From SIG424 sp045546695 (GTDB taxonomy: Bacteria > Bacillota > Clostridia > UBA1212 > UBA1255): a stretch of 27,891 bases of DNA. The translations under genes were made by a program, and so were the position numbers. Position 1 is the stretch's first letter. The number at the start of each line of letters is the position of its first letter. Positions 22,604 through 27,891 of the stretch are shown here, piece after piece. The notes beneath the pieces were generated by a model. The model was given only the letters and a program-made list of their open reading frames with translations. It searched no databases and was not told where the DNA came from. The DNA lies in contig JAZQDE010000030.1 in the NCBI GenBank assembly GCA_045546695.1, positions 1 through 27,891 on the forward strand, in the 5' to 3' direction.

Positions 22604-23132
22604 GAATTTTATTGAAAAGATTATCGAACTCAGCGTTGCTTGCAGCGCTGTTTTTTATGTTATTTGACGTACTCAGCGAAAAAATAATTATTTCGTTGTC
22701 AGAAACAGGATAAAATTCTTGCCTTATATAGGCTTTTCCTGTTCTGTAAGTCCATTGTACACCTTCATATTTACTGAAAAATGCAGGTTTTTCACAAAGA
22801 TTGAACACATTTGAACTCAAAAACTCGTGAGAAAGTTTAAGGTAATCTTTAAGGGGCCTGTTTATTGAAACAATCTGCACGAAGCCGTAGATGCCGACGT
22901 TTTCATTTGTGCCCTCGATATCAAGATGATATTTTATTTCACTGTCTTCAAAACGGCGCAACGTCATACGGGTATTTGCAATTTCCGGAATCGCACTATA
23001 GAAGCCTCCAGAGGCATTTACCATATCTTTACCGGTGTCACGCATAGTCGTAGCATAGCGAAAAAGTACATACACCAGGAACAAGACCAGAACAATGACT
23101 ATTATCTTAAAAATTAAAGCTTGTTTTTTCAC
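22587..23132 (-). CDS. Membrane-anchored protein of unknown function
   Basis: I do not recognise this 181-aa protein. It starts with Lys-Lys and a strong hydrophobic segment (about 7-25) that lacks a clear cleavage site, so it is probably anchored with the rest outside the cell. The outer part (about 45-178) looks like one mixed alpha/beta domain. It has stretches such as Y-G-F-V-Q-I-V-S-I-N-R-P and Y-E-G-V-Q-W-T-Y-R-T-G-K-A-Y-I-R-Q-E-F-Y that alternate like beta strands, and a C-terminal helix F-D-N-L-F-N-K-I-L-K-G-F. It has one Cys and no catalytic motif. The start is GTG 23132 behind AGGTGA. A TTGACA on the minus strand (23184-23179) may be its -35, but no convincing -10 follows. It lies back-to-back with spoVM. 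Confidence 0.8.
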   Translation of the reverse strand: MKKQALIFKIIVIVLVLFLVYVLFRYATTMRDTGKDMVNASGGFYSAIPEIANTRMTLRRFEDSEIKYHLDIEGTNENVGIYGFVQIVSINRPLKDYLKLSHEFLSSNVFNLCEKPAFFSKYEGVQWTYRTGKAYIRQEFYPVSDNEIIIFSLSTSNNIKNSAASNAEFDNLFNKILKGFE

Positions 23133-23177
23133 AGATAAATCACCTAAAAAAGACTGTAAAAAAATATATGCGCTATT

Positions 23178-23211
23178 CTGTCAAAAAATGAAAGATTACA
23201 TATAATGTAAT
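23178..23211 (+). promoter_or_regulatory. spoVM promoter, sigma-E-like -10 inside a palindrome
   Basis: CATATAAT (23199-23206) matches the sporulation sigma-E -10 consensus CATAYANT, but the -35 region is weak. The same bases also read as sigma-A: CTGTCA (23178-23183), 17 bp, TATAAT (23201-23206). ATTACAT/ATGTAAT (23195-23201, 23205-23211) forms a 7-bp palindrome over the -10. Which sigma factor is used is unresolved; mother-cell sigma-E is expected for spoVM. Confidence 0.5.
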
Positions 23212-23239
23212 TGAAAGCTGTTTGTGTGAGGATATTGTA

Positions 23240-23320
23240 ATGAAGGTCGTTGTTATAAAACCTCCGCGCATCGTCGGAGGCTTTCTGAGAATAGTATTTG
23301 GCATGAAAAAAGACAATTAA
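23240..23320 (+). CDS. spoVM: Stage V sporulation protein M
   Basis: A 26-codon gene. The peptide begins MKVVVIKPP, continues with R-I-V-G-G, and ends G-F-L-R-I-V-F-G-M-K-K-D-N. It has exactly the length of Bacillus SpoVM and aligns without gaps: Met1, Lys2, Ile6, Lys7, Pro9, Gly13-Gly14, Arg17 and Gly21 are shared, including the Pro9 important for membrane-curvature sensing. SpoVM is an amphipathic helix that recognises the convex forespore membrane and recruits SpoIVA to build the spore coat and cortex. GTGAGG (23226-23231) sits 8 nt before the ATG. It stands alone between two minus-strand genes. It implies that the organism forms endospores or recently did. A 6-bp hairpin lies inside the coding region (23261-23280). 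Confidence 0.93.
   Translation: MKVVVIKPPRIVGGFLRIVFGMKKDN
23255..23280 (-). terminator. Likely terminator of tmcAL (minus strand), inside spoVM
   Basis: CCTCCG (23261-23266) and CGGAGG (23275-23280) form a GC-rich stem with an 8-nt loop. Read on the minus strand, it is followed by TTTTAT (23260-23255), as in an intrinsic terminator, 52 bp after the tmcAL stop. On the plus strand the same hairpin lies within spoVM codons 8-14 and is followed by only CTTT. Confidence 0.6.
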
Positions 23321-23331
23321 AGGTATGACAA

Positions 23332-24486
23332 TTATGGTTCGAATATAGCGCTGCGTGTATATTCGAGGTCTCCTGTGCGGTTTGATGGATCGGGATATCC
23401 AAGTGAGTAAATATTGGTAGAAAGGGATGCTAATGTAGCCAGATGTCTGTCTGCCGGAGCGAGCTTCGCAAGAGATGTATCTGCGGGAACATGGCCTGCA
23501 TGTGATATGGCGTCTGACAATCTGCCGGTATTTTTGCGGAAACCGAGGATTTTGATAAATCCCGGATTGTGGTTAAGGTCAGTGGCTTTTATTCCCAGCA
23601 AAGACGCAATACAAATACGCCTTATACGAGAAGAAGTGTATCTTGCACAGGTGGTTGCACTGATAAATTTTTCCAGTGTGCCGTGTGCAAGAACATTTTT
23701 GTGTATTGAATATTCAAGTCCTTCTGAAACGTATGGAAGTAACCTTATTTCGTCAGTTGATTTTGTTCTGAGTGAAGCAATTATGGCTGACTCGAAATTA
23801 TTAAGGAGAACAGGCGCTCTGCCGGCCTTTCTCTCTTCTTCCAGTATATTGTAGCTGTCAGCCGGCATAAAATTGCAGATGTCATTTGAGTTTTGTGCGA
23901 TTTTTTCACGAATTTTTGAAGCTGAGATAACGCTTTGTCCTGATGTACGTGCGATGGGGACAGTCTTTATGTTGCTGTTGAGCTTTTTTAGAGCTCTTGT
24001 GTACTCAAAGCCAAGGATGTCATTAGGACCCGGCTCGAAACCACACGCATTGCTGATACTTGCTGCGTAAGAAAGGCCTTTGTCGAGGCTTTCTTTGAGC
24101 TTTTTATTGAATTCTTCGTCGTTGCCGTCGAGCTTATCGGCGTAAAAGCTTAATTTTTCCGGAGTCATGCCTTCTTCACTTCCGAAGGCGAGATAGTCTA
24201 CAACGCCGAGGTTACAGGCAGTCATAACGCTGTAATAAGCATACAGATTTGCGGGAGCAAAAGAGGCAAAACATGGTATTTCAACGACCATATCGGCGCC
24301 GCTTCTGAGACATGCTTTTGTGCGCGCCCATTTATCTATAATGGCACTTTCTGCGCGCTGAACGAAATTTCCGCTCATTATCGCGATGATATAATCCGCT
24401 CCGGTCAGACGGCGCGCTTCATCAATCAGATATTTATGTCCGTTGTGAAAAGGGTTATATTCGCAGATAATGGCAGTAACTGTCAT
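23332..24486 (-). CDS. tmcAL: tRNA(Met) cytidine acetate ligase (YlbM family)
   Basis: The family adds acetate, activated with ATP, to the wobble cytidine of elongator tRNA-Met (ac4C34). The 384-aa protein has the nucleotidyltransferase motif H-N-G-H at 14-17 (in C-E-Y-N-P-F-H-N-G-H-K-Y), the S-G-N-F-V-Q-R block, the second nucleotide motif I-S-A-S-K-I-R, and the C-terminal R-Y-T-S-S-R-I-R-R-I signature. It ends E-Y-T-R-S-A-I, similar to family C-termini. AAGGAG precedes ATG 24486. It stands as a single minus-strand gene with an extended -10 promoter upstream and a probable terminator inside spoVM downstream. Confidence 0.93.
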   Translation of the reverse strand: MTVTAIICEYNPFHNGHKYLIDEARRLTGADYIIAIMSGNFVQRAESAIIDKWARTKACLRSGADMVVEIPCFASFAPANLYAYYSVMTACNLGVVDYLAFGSEEGMTPEKLSFYADKLDGNDEEFNKKLKESLDKGLSYAASISNACGFEPGPNDILGFEYTRALKKLNSNIKTVPIARTSGQSVISASKIREKIAQNSNDICNFMPADSYNILEEERKAGRAPVLLNNFESAIIASLRTKSTDEIRLLPYVSEGLEYSIHKNVLAHGTLEKFISATTCARYTSSRIRRICIASLLGIKATDLNHNPGFIKILGFRKNTGRLSDAISHAGHVPADTSLAKLAPADRHLATLASLSTNIYSLGYPDPSNRTGDLEYTRSAIFEP

Positions 24487-24534
24487 GATTTTCTCCTTGG
24501 ATGTTGAGTCGTATCAACCGCATCGGTTTTGCTC

Positions 24535-24563
24535 ATTATACCATATTTTACAATTTATCCAAA
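24535..24563 (-). promoter_or_regulatory. tmcAL promoter
   Basis: On the minus strand, an extended -10 (TGGTATAAT; hexamer at 24540-24535) has a weak TTTGGA (24563-24558) 17 bp upstream. An inverted repeat GTTGA/TCAAC (24503-24518) lies in the 5' UTR. Confidence 0.6.
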
Positions 24564-24575
24564 AGTTTTCATCGG

Positions 24576-24604
24576 TTGACAAAGACGGCTTGATTCATTA
24601 TACT
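24576..24604 (+). promoter_or_regulatory. Promoter of the dockerin/cohesin-like cluster
   Basis: Perfect TTGACA (24576-24581), a 17-bp spacer, then TATACT (24599-24604). This is among the strongest promoters in the window and is about 45 bp before the ATG at 24649. Confidence 0.8.
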
Positions 24605-24648
24605 GAAAAAGTGTATCCATTGTTGTCCGGAGGAAAATTTAACAAAAG

Positions 24649-26211
24649 ATGAAGCGTAGCATTATTGCAACAATAACCGGAATATTGTTTAGTATTATAG
24701 CCGCATTAGTGGTTATAATTGCTATGATGCAAAGTCCGGATCCTGTCTACGCAGTAGAGGCGACATCTCTGACCGTGTGGGAAGAGAGTCTGCTTGATTA
24801 TGTAAATACAATCCGGGCAGAAAATGATCTTGCAGAGCTCGAATGGTCGTATGCGCACGCCGGTGTTGAGCCGGTTGTGACGACTACACACAGCGGCAGT
24901 GTATACAGCAGCGACGAGCTTTTCACAAAATATCTTGTTTCTTATTGGTTCAATCAGGACAATTCCATTATTTTGAATAAAAACGCAAAATATTTATATG
25001 CAGATATTTCGCTTGACGGGGATGTGCTTACTGCGTCTTTGTATTATCCGACGGAGGACGAAGAGGCGGCAGATGACGTAGTTATTCCGGAAATTTCCGA
25101 GGGAAATACAGGTAACTATAATATGGAAGAAGTCATTGCGGCGAAAAGGCCTGTGGTTGAGACACCTGACGAGACTTCGGCAAATCCGGTTTTTGACAGT
25201 ACTCAAATAGTAATTCCATCATATGGACTTGATAATATTTACAATTATTCAATGTATGCAAAAGCTTCCGATACCGGTAAAATTATATTGATTCATACAG
25301 ATTTCTGCAGGGAAGAGGGAGCCGCAGAAAATGAAATTCTCGTGACCGCCGTTAATAATACAGGCTTTGCGACAAGCGGAAAAATGACGGTAGCGTATGA
25401 AGAAACAGAATATTATACGGCATCAACCTCAGACCCGAGACCGTCGTGTCTTACTACAAATGAGGATGGAAGTGTCATGCAATATGGCCATGTGATTCTG
25501 AATACAGATGAAGCAGAAGTGGCAAATGCAAAGTACGTCTTCGAAATTGTTTCTCCTGACGGCACAACCAGTAAAGTGATACGCAATAAAAACGGAATGA
25601 TATGGAATCCTACAAGTCATGGTACATATTCGATATCAATATATACAATTTATAACAGCAAAGGAATACAAAGTATAAGTGAAATGCAGACTTTTACCCT
25701 GCAGGTGGCAGAATATGTCAGCGGTGTTATAGAAATAAAGCCGCCGGTGCTTACTTTTGCGCAGGGGACTACGTATATAAAGGATGACGAAGTTTTCACG
25801 ATAAGCGGCGTTATGCCGGGTACTACTGTCACACAGTTTACGCAGGCAATTATTATTGAAAACGGAAACGATAATATTGTTCTGACAATTCCTGACAAGA
25901 CAGAAGAGAGTAATATCGGAACCGGTACCATTGTGAGGATTGAATCTGCGAATGGTGAAAAAATATATTGTACGTACACGATTCTTTGTTATGGAGATAT
26001 AAACGGGGACGGTCTTATCGGAATTGCAGACTTTTCTAAGCTTCGTGCATATTTATTATCAAAGACTGAGCTTGAAGGAGTCTTTGCAACTTGCGCGGAT
26101 ATTAATTTTGATGGTACAATAGGCATTGCTGATTTCTCAAAATTGAGAGCTGCGCTGCTTGGCAAGACTGTTATTGAACAGGACAGAAAAGCAGAAATAA
26201 GCGGAGAGTAA
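24649..26211 (+). CDS. Secreted dockerin-containing protein
   Basis: A 520-aa exported protein. A signal peptide (about 1-35, ending V-Y-A) is followed by a region starting L-L-D-Y-V-N-T-I-R-A-E-N-D-L-A-E-L-E-W, which resembles the first helix of CAP/SCP domains but lacks the rest of a full CAP core. Two or three beta-rich modules (about 185-440) look Ig-like. The C-terminus is a type I dockerin (about 448-512): two Ca-binding loops, D-I-N-G-D-G-L-I-G-I-A-D from 450 and D-I-N-F-D-G-T-I-G-I-A-D from 484, each followed by F-S-K-L-R-A. The two halves are nearly identical, permitting the dual binding mode of dockerins. The ribosome binding site (GGAGGA) is about 14 nt from the ATG, rather far. 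It would dock to a cohesin; the next gene may encode one. No catalytic domain is recognised. Confidence 0.85.
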   Translation: MKRSIIATITGILFSIIAALVVIIAMMQSPDPVYAVEATSLTVWEESLLDYVNTIRAENDLAELEWSYAHAGVEPVVTTTHSGSVYSSDELFTKYLVSYWFNQDNSIILNKNAKYLYADISLDGDVLTASLYYPTEDEEAADDVVIPEISEGNTGNYNMEEVIAAKRPVVETPDETSANPVFDSTQIVIPSYGLDNIYNYSMYAKASDTGKIILIHTDFCREEGAAENEILVTAVNNTGFATSGKMTVAYEETEYYTASTSDPRPSCLTTNEDGSVMQYGHVILNTDEAEVANAKYVFEIVSPDGTTSKVIRNKNGMIWNPTSHGTYSISIYTIYNSKGIQSISEMQTFTLQVAEYVSGVIEIKPPVLTFAQGTTYIKDDEVFTISGVMPGTTVTQFTQAIIIENGNDNIVLTIPDKTEESNIGTGTIVRIESANGEKIYCTYTILCYGDINGDGLIGIADFSKLRAYLLSKTELEGVFATCADINFDGTIGIADFSKLRAALLGKTVIEQDRKAEISGE

Positions 26212-26214
26212 AGT

Positions 26215-27522
26215 ATGAAGAAAAGGTATTTGTGTTTAATCGCAATTTTTGTAATAAATCTTTTTTCTTTCGGAACGTATACCGGGATAGTAGGCGCTTC
26301 GGGAGAAAAGATTACTGCGTCTTTGAACAAGTCTTCTTTTTACACCGGACAGCAGCTCGAACTTACAATCGGTTATGACTGCGACTATATTGTTGCCGGT
26401 TCTATTATACAGGTAACTTTCCCGGACGGACTTGAGTATGAAGAGTATGAAAAAGCCGGCGACACTCCTGTTGACAGTGTAAACAAGAGTGGCAATACTC
26501 TTACAATTCTCCAATCGGAAGGGGAATTGAAGGAAACGGATCTTGTTGTCCTGATTTTTAATGTTTCGGGTGATTTGTCGGTAGGAACAAGTGCTTCGAT
26601 TACTGTTACGTTAAAGAGTACGACTGACAATAACTGGAATGAATATGCTCCGAATGCGAAGAATTCTGTTTCTTTTGATGTTGTAGCAAAGCCGACACCG
26701 ACACCGACACCTACTCCGAGTCCGAGTCCGAGCCCGAGCCCGACACCTACTCCGAGTCCGACTCCGACGAAGAAACCCACGGCTACGCCGACCGAAAAGC
26801 CGACGAAGACTCCGACGATAACGCCGACCGAAAAGCCGACCGAAACACCTGATATAACTCCTGTCGGGACTCCGGATGTACCGTCTTTCATCGTGCCGGA
26901 TAATTGGCTCATATATGAGAATGCCCTGCAAAAATTTGGCGTAGGATATACGGACGGAAGTGATTTTGCGGGTAATCCTGTTTTCACGGTTACCGATTTA
27001 TCTGCGTCTGAAAGTGAAAGCACGGATTTGATTATAGAAGCTGTGAATTCTGTAAAAGGCGACTACTCTTGTCTTGCTATGTATAAAATCTGGCTTGAAG
27101 AAGATGATTTTGTTTATACACCTGAAAAGGTTCTGTCATACATGATGACTGCAACAGATATGATGCTTGCTTATGACGAATATGCTGTAATATATATTAA
27201 TGATAGTCTTGATGCCACTATACTTGATGCTACGCTGCAGGATGATATTATTACTTTTAATAATCCAAATGCAGGATATTTTGCATTGATAGCAAGAGGC
27301 GGAGCACAGGTAACTCCTGAGGTGACACCGGAAATTACTCCACAAATAACTTATGAGGAAGATAATGAAGATGGTGTTTCTCCCGGTACGCTGATTATAT
27401 TACTTCTTATTACAGCTTTTATTTGTCTGTGGTCAGGAATAGGAATAGGCTTCTTTATCTGGGGAAAAAATAGCAAAAAGTCCAGATATTCAGGCAGTGA
27501 TACAGGAGGCTGGTATAGATGA
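26215..27522 (+). CDS. Membrane-anchored cohesin-like surface protein with a Pro/Thr linker
   Basis: A 435-aa protein: signal peptide (about 1-30), then a beta-rich domain (about 32-158). The start I-T-A-S-L-N-K-S-S-F-Y-T-G-Q-Q-L-E-L and the later V-V-L-I-F-N-V-S...V-G-T-S-A-S-I-T-V-T-L resemble cohesin or related bacterial carbohydrate-binding/adhesin beta-sandwiches; the match is by eye and not certain. Next come a Pro/Thr/Ser linker (about 160-225), a second domain (about 226-365) that I do not recognise, and a membrane segment (about 384-411) with a basic tail K-N-S-K-K-S-R. There is no LPxTG, so anchoring is by the membrane. It starts 3 nt after the dockerin gene, and if it is a cohesin it could hold that protein on the cell surface. 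Its stop overlaps the next start (ATGA). Confidence 0.75.
   Translation: MKKRYLCLIAIFVINLFSFGTYTGIVGASGEKITASLNKSSFYTGQQLELTIGYDCDYIVAGSIIQVTFPDGLEYEEYEKAGDTPVDSVNKSGNTLTILQSEGELKETDLVVLIFNVSGDLSVGTSASITVTLKSTTDNNWNEYAPNAKNSVSFDVVAKPTPTPTPTPSPSPSPSPTPTPSPTPTKKPTATPTEKPTKTPTITPTEKPTETPDITPVGTPDVPSFIVPDNWLIYENALQKFGVGYTDGSDFAGNPVFTVTDLSASESESTDLIIEAVNSVKGDYSCLAMYKIWLEEDDFVYTPEKVLSYMMTATDMMLAYDEYAVIYINDSLDATILDATLQDDIITFNNPNAGYFALIARGGAQVTPEVTPEITPQITYEEDNEDGVSPGTLIILLLITAFICLWSGIGIGFFIWGKNSKKSRYSGSDTGGWYR
26692..26880 (+). repeat. Pro/Thr/Ser-codon low-complexity repeat (linker)
   Basis: Degenerate CCGACA/CCGAGC/ACTCCG hexamers encode alternating Pro-Thr and Pro-Ser, then T-E-K-P-T-x-T-P units. 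Long spurious minus-strand frames arise here because the repeat lacks stop codons in other frames. Confidence 0.85.
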
Positions 27523-27891
27523 AAAATCCGGCTAATATAAAAATAATTAAAAAGATAGTAATATTTACCTTGATTATAGCTGTTATTTGCGTTAATTCTG
27601 CTACGCTTATGCTGAGCGCAACAACAACGGCACCTGATGTTACTCCTTCTGTTGAAGCTACTCCCGAGGTTGAAGTAACGCCGACGCCTGAAGTCACACT
27701 GACACCAACGCCGGAAACTACACCGACACCAACGCCGGAAACCACACCGACGCCAACGCCGGAAACCACACCGACGCCAACGCCGGAAACCACACCGACG
27801 CCAACGCCGGAAACTACACCGACACCAACGCCGGAGAACACACCGACACCAACGCCGGAGAACACACCGACACCAACACCGGAGATAACAC
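27519..27891 (+). CDS. Secreted Thr/Pro/Glu repeat protein (partial, runs off the window)
   Basis: The reading frame is open from ATG 27519 to the last base, giving at least 124 residues with no stop. A basic start (K-N-P-A-N-I-K-I-I-K-K) and a hydrophobic core (about 13-32) form a signal peptide or anchor with likely cleavage near L-M-L-S-A. Then follow short E-V-T-P units and a regular array of the octapeptide TPTPETTP, with E-N-T-P variants at the end. Such arrays are stiff, often glycosylated spacers before a functional domain, which lies outside the window. It overlaps the previous stop by 4 nt and ends the dockerin/cohesin-like cluster as seen here. AGGAGG (27504-27509) serves as its ribosome binding site. 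Confidence 0.8.
   Translation, partial: MKNPANIKIIKKIVIFTLIIAVICVNSATLMLSATTTAPDVTPSVEATPEVEVTPTPEVTLTPTPETTPTPTPETTPTPTPETTPTPTPETTPTPTPETTPTPTPENTPTPTPENTPTPTPEIT
27702..27891 (+). repeat. 24-bp coding minisatellite, nearly 8 copies
   Basis: A 24-bp unit (ACA CCA ACG CCG GAA ACT ACA CCG and variants) recurs with CCGGA at 27711, 27735, 27759, 27783, 27807, 27831, 27855 and 27879. It encodes TPTPETTP. Third-base changes mark blocks of recent duplication. The array continues past the window end. Confidence 0.95.

Noticed and set aside
26385..27023. 212-aa minus-strand Gly/Val-rich ORF
   Set aside because: Mirror of the Pro/Thr codon repeat, which lacks stops in other frames.
27455..27865. 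136-aa minus-strand V-S-G-V-G repeat ORF
   Set aside because: Antisense reading of the TPTPETTP repeat; the plus frame has a signal peptide, ribosome binding site and overlap with the previous gene.
27702..27891. CRISPR array
   Set aside because: The 24-bp units are contiguous with no spacers and are in frame within a coding sequence.

Overview
The window reads as chromosomal DNA of an anaerobic, endospore-forming Clostridia-type Firmicute with moderate GC. The evidence is: strong AGGAGG-like ribosome binding sites before most genes; TTG/GTG starts; a 26-codon spoVM gene; an OmpR-type two-component pair; and a dockerin/cohesin-like surface cluster typical of plant-fibre or gut clostridia. 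No rRNA, tRNA, CRISPR array, IS element or phage module is visible.

Layout. (1) 1-281: AT-rich DNA with two TTTTCTAA/TTAGAAAA hairpins, then a GC-rich patch with a 13-bp tandem repeat; no convincing gene. (2) 282-9653: one aromatic amino acid operon. It begins with a consensus promoter, an 18-codon leader peptide containing Tyr-Tyr-Tyr-Phe, and an attenuator. Nine tightly packed genes follow: DAHP synthase I-beta, tyrA, aroB, aroA, aroC, pheA, an aroE-aroK fusion, aroQ and a second DAHP synthase (I-alpha). Together they take PEP + erythrose-4-phosphate to chorismate, and on to phenylpyruvate and 4-hydroxyphenylpyruvate. There are no Trp genes, matching a leader without Trp codons. (3) 9629-13180: a cytosolic polysaccharide-deacetylase-like gene (minus) diverging from a tandem pair of unusual Gfo/Idh/MocA proteins that look like NAD-dependent glycosidases (GH109-like), closed by a terminator. 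(4) 13230-13730: a small HipB-like XRE regulator bracketed by three copies of a 25-bp operator-like element. (5) 13783-18052: recG (apparently leaderless), converging with a ychF-gfo unit on the minus strand. (6) 18072-22603: response regulator, histidine kinase, HtrA-like protease and endonuclease III in one packed operon. (7) 22587-24486: a membrane-anchored protein of unknown function (minus), spoVM (plus) and tmcAL (minus). (8) 24576-27891: a secreted dockerin protein, a membrane-anchored cohesin-like protein and a secreted TPTPETTP-repeat protein that runs off the window.

The items most worth following up are the aromatic leader/attenuator, the short spoVM gene whose body may also terminate the opposing tmcAL transcript, the XRE gene with its three operator-like repeats, the non-canonical Gfo/Idh pair, and the dockerin/cohesin-like/repeat-protein cluster. 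Function calls rest on motifs read by eye; no database search was possible.
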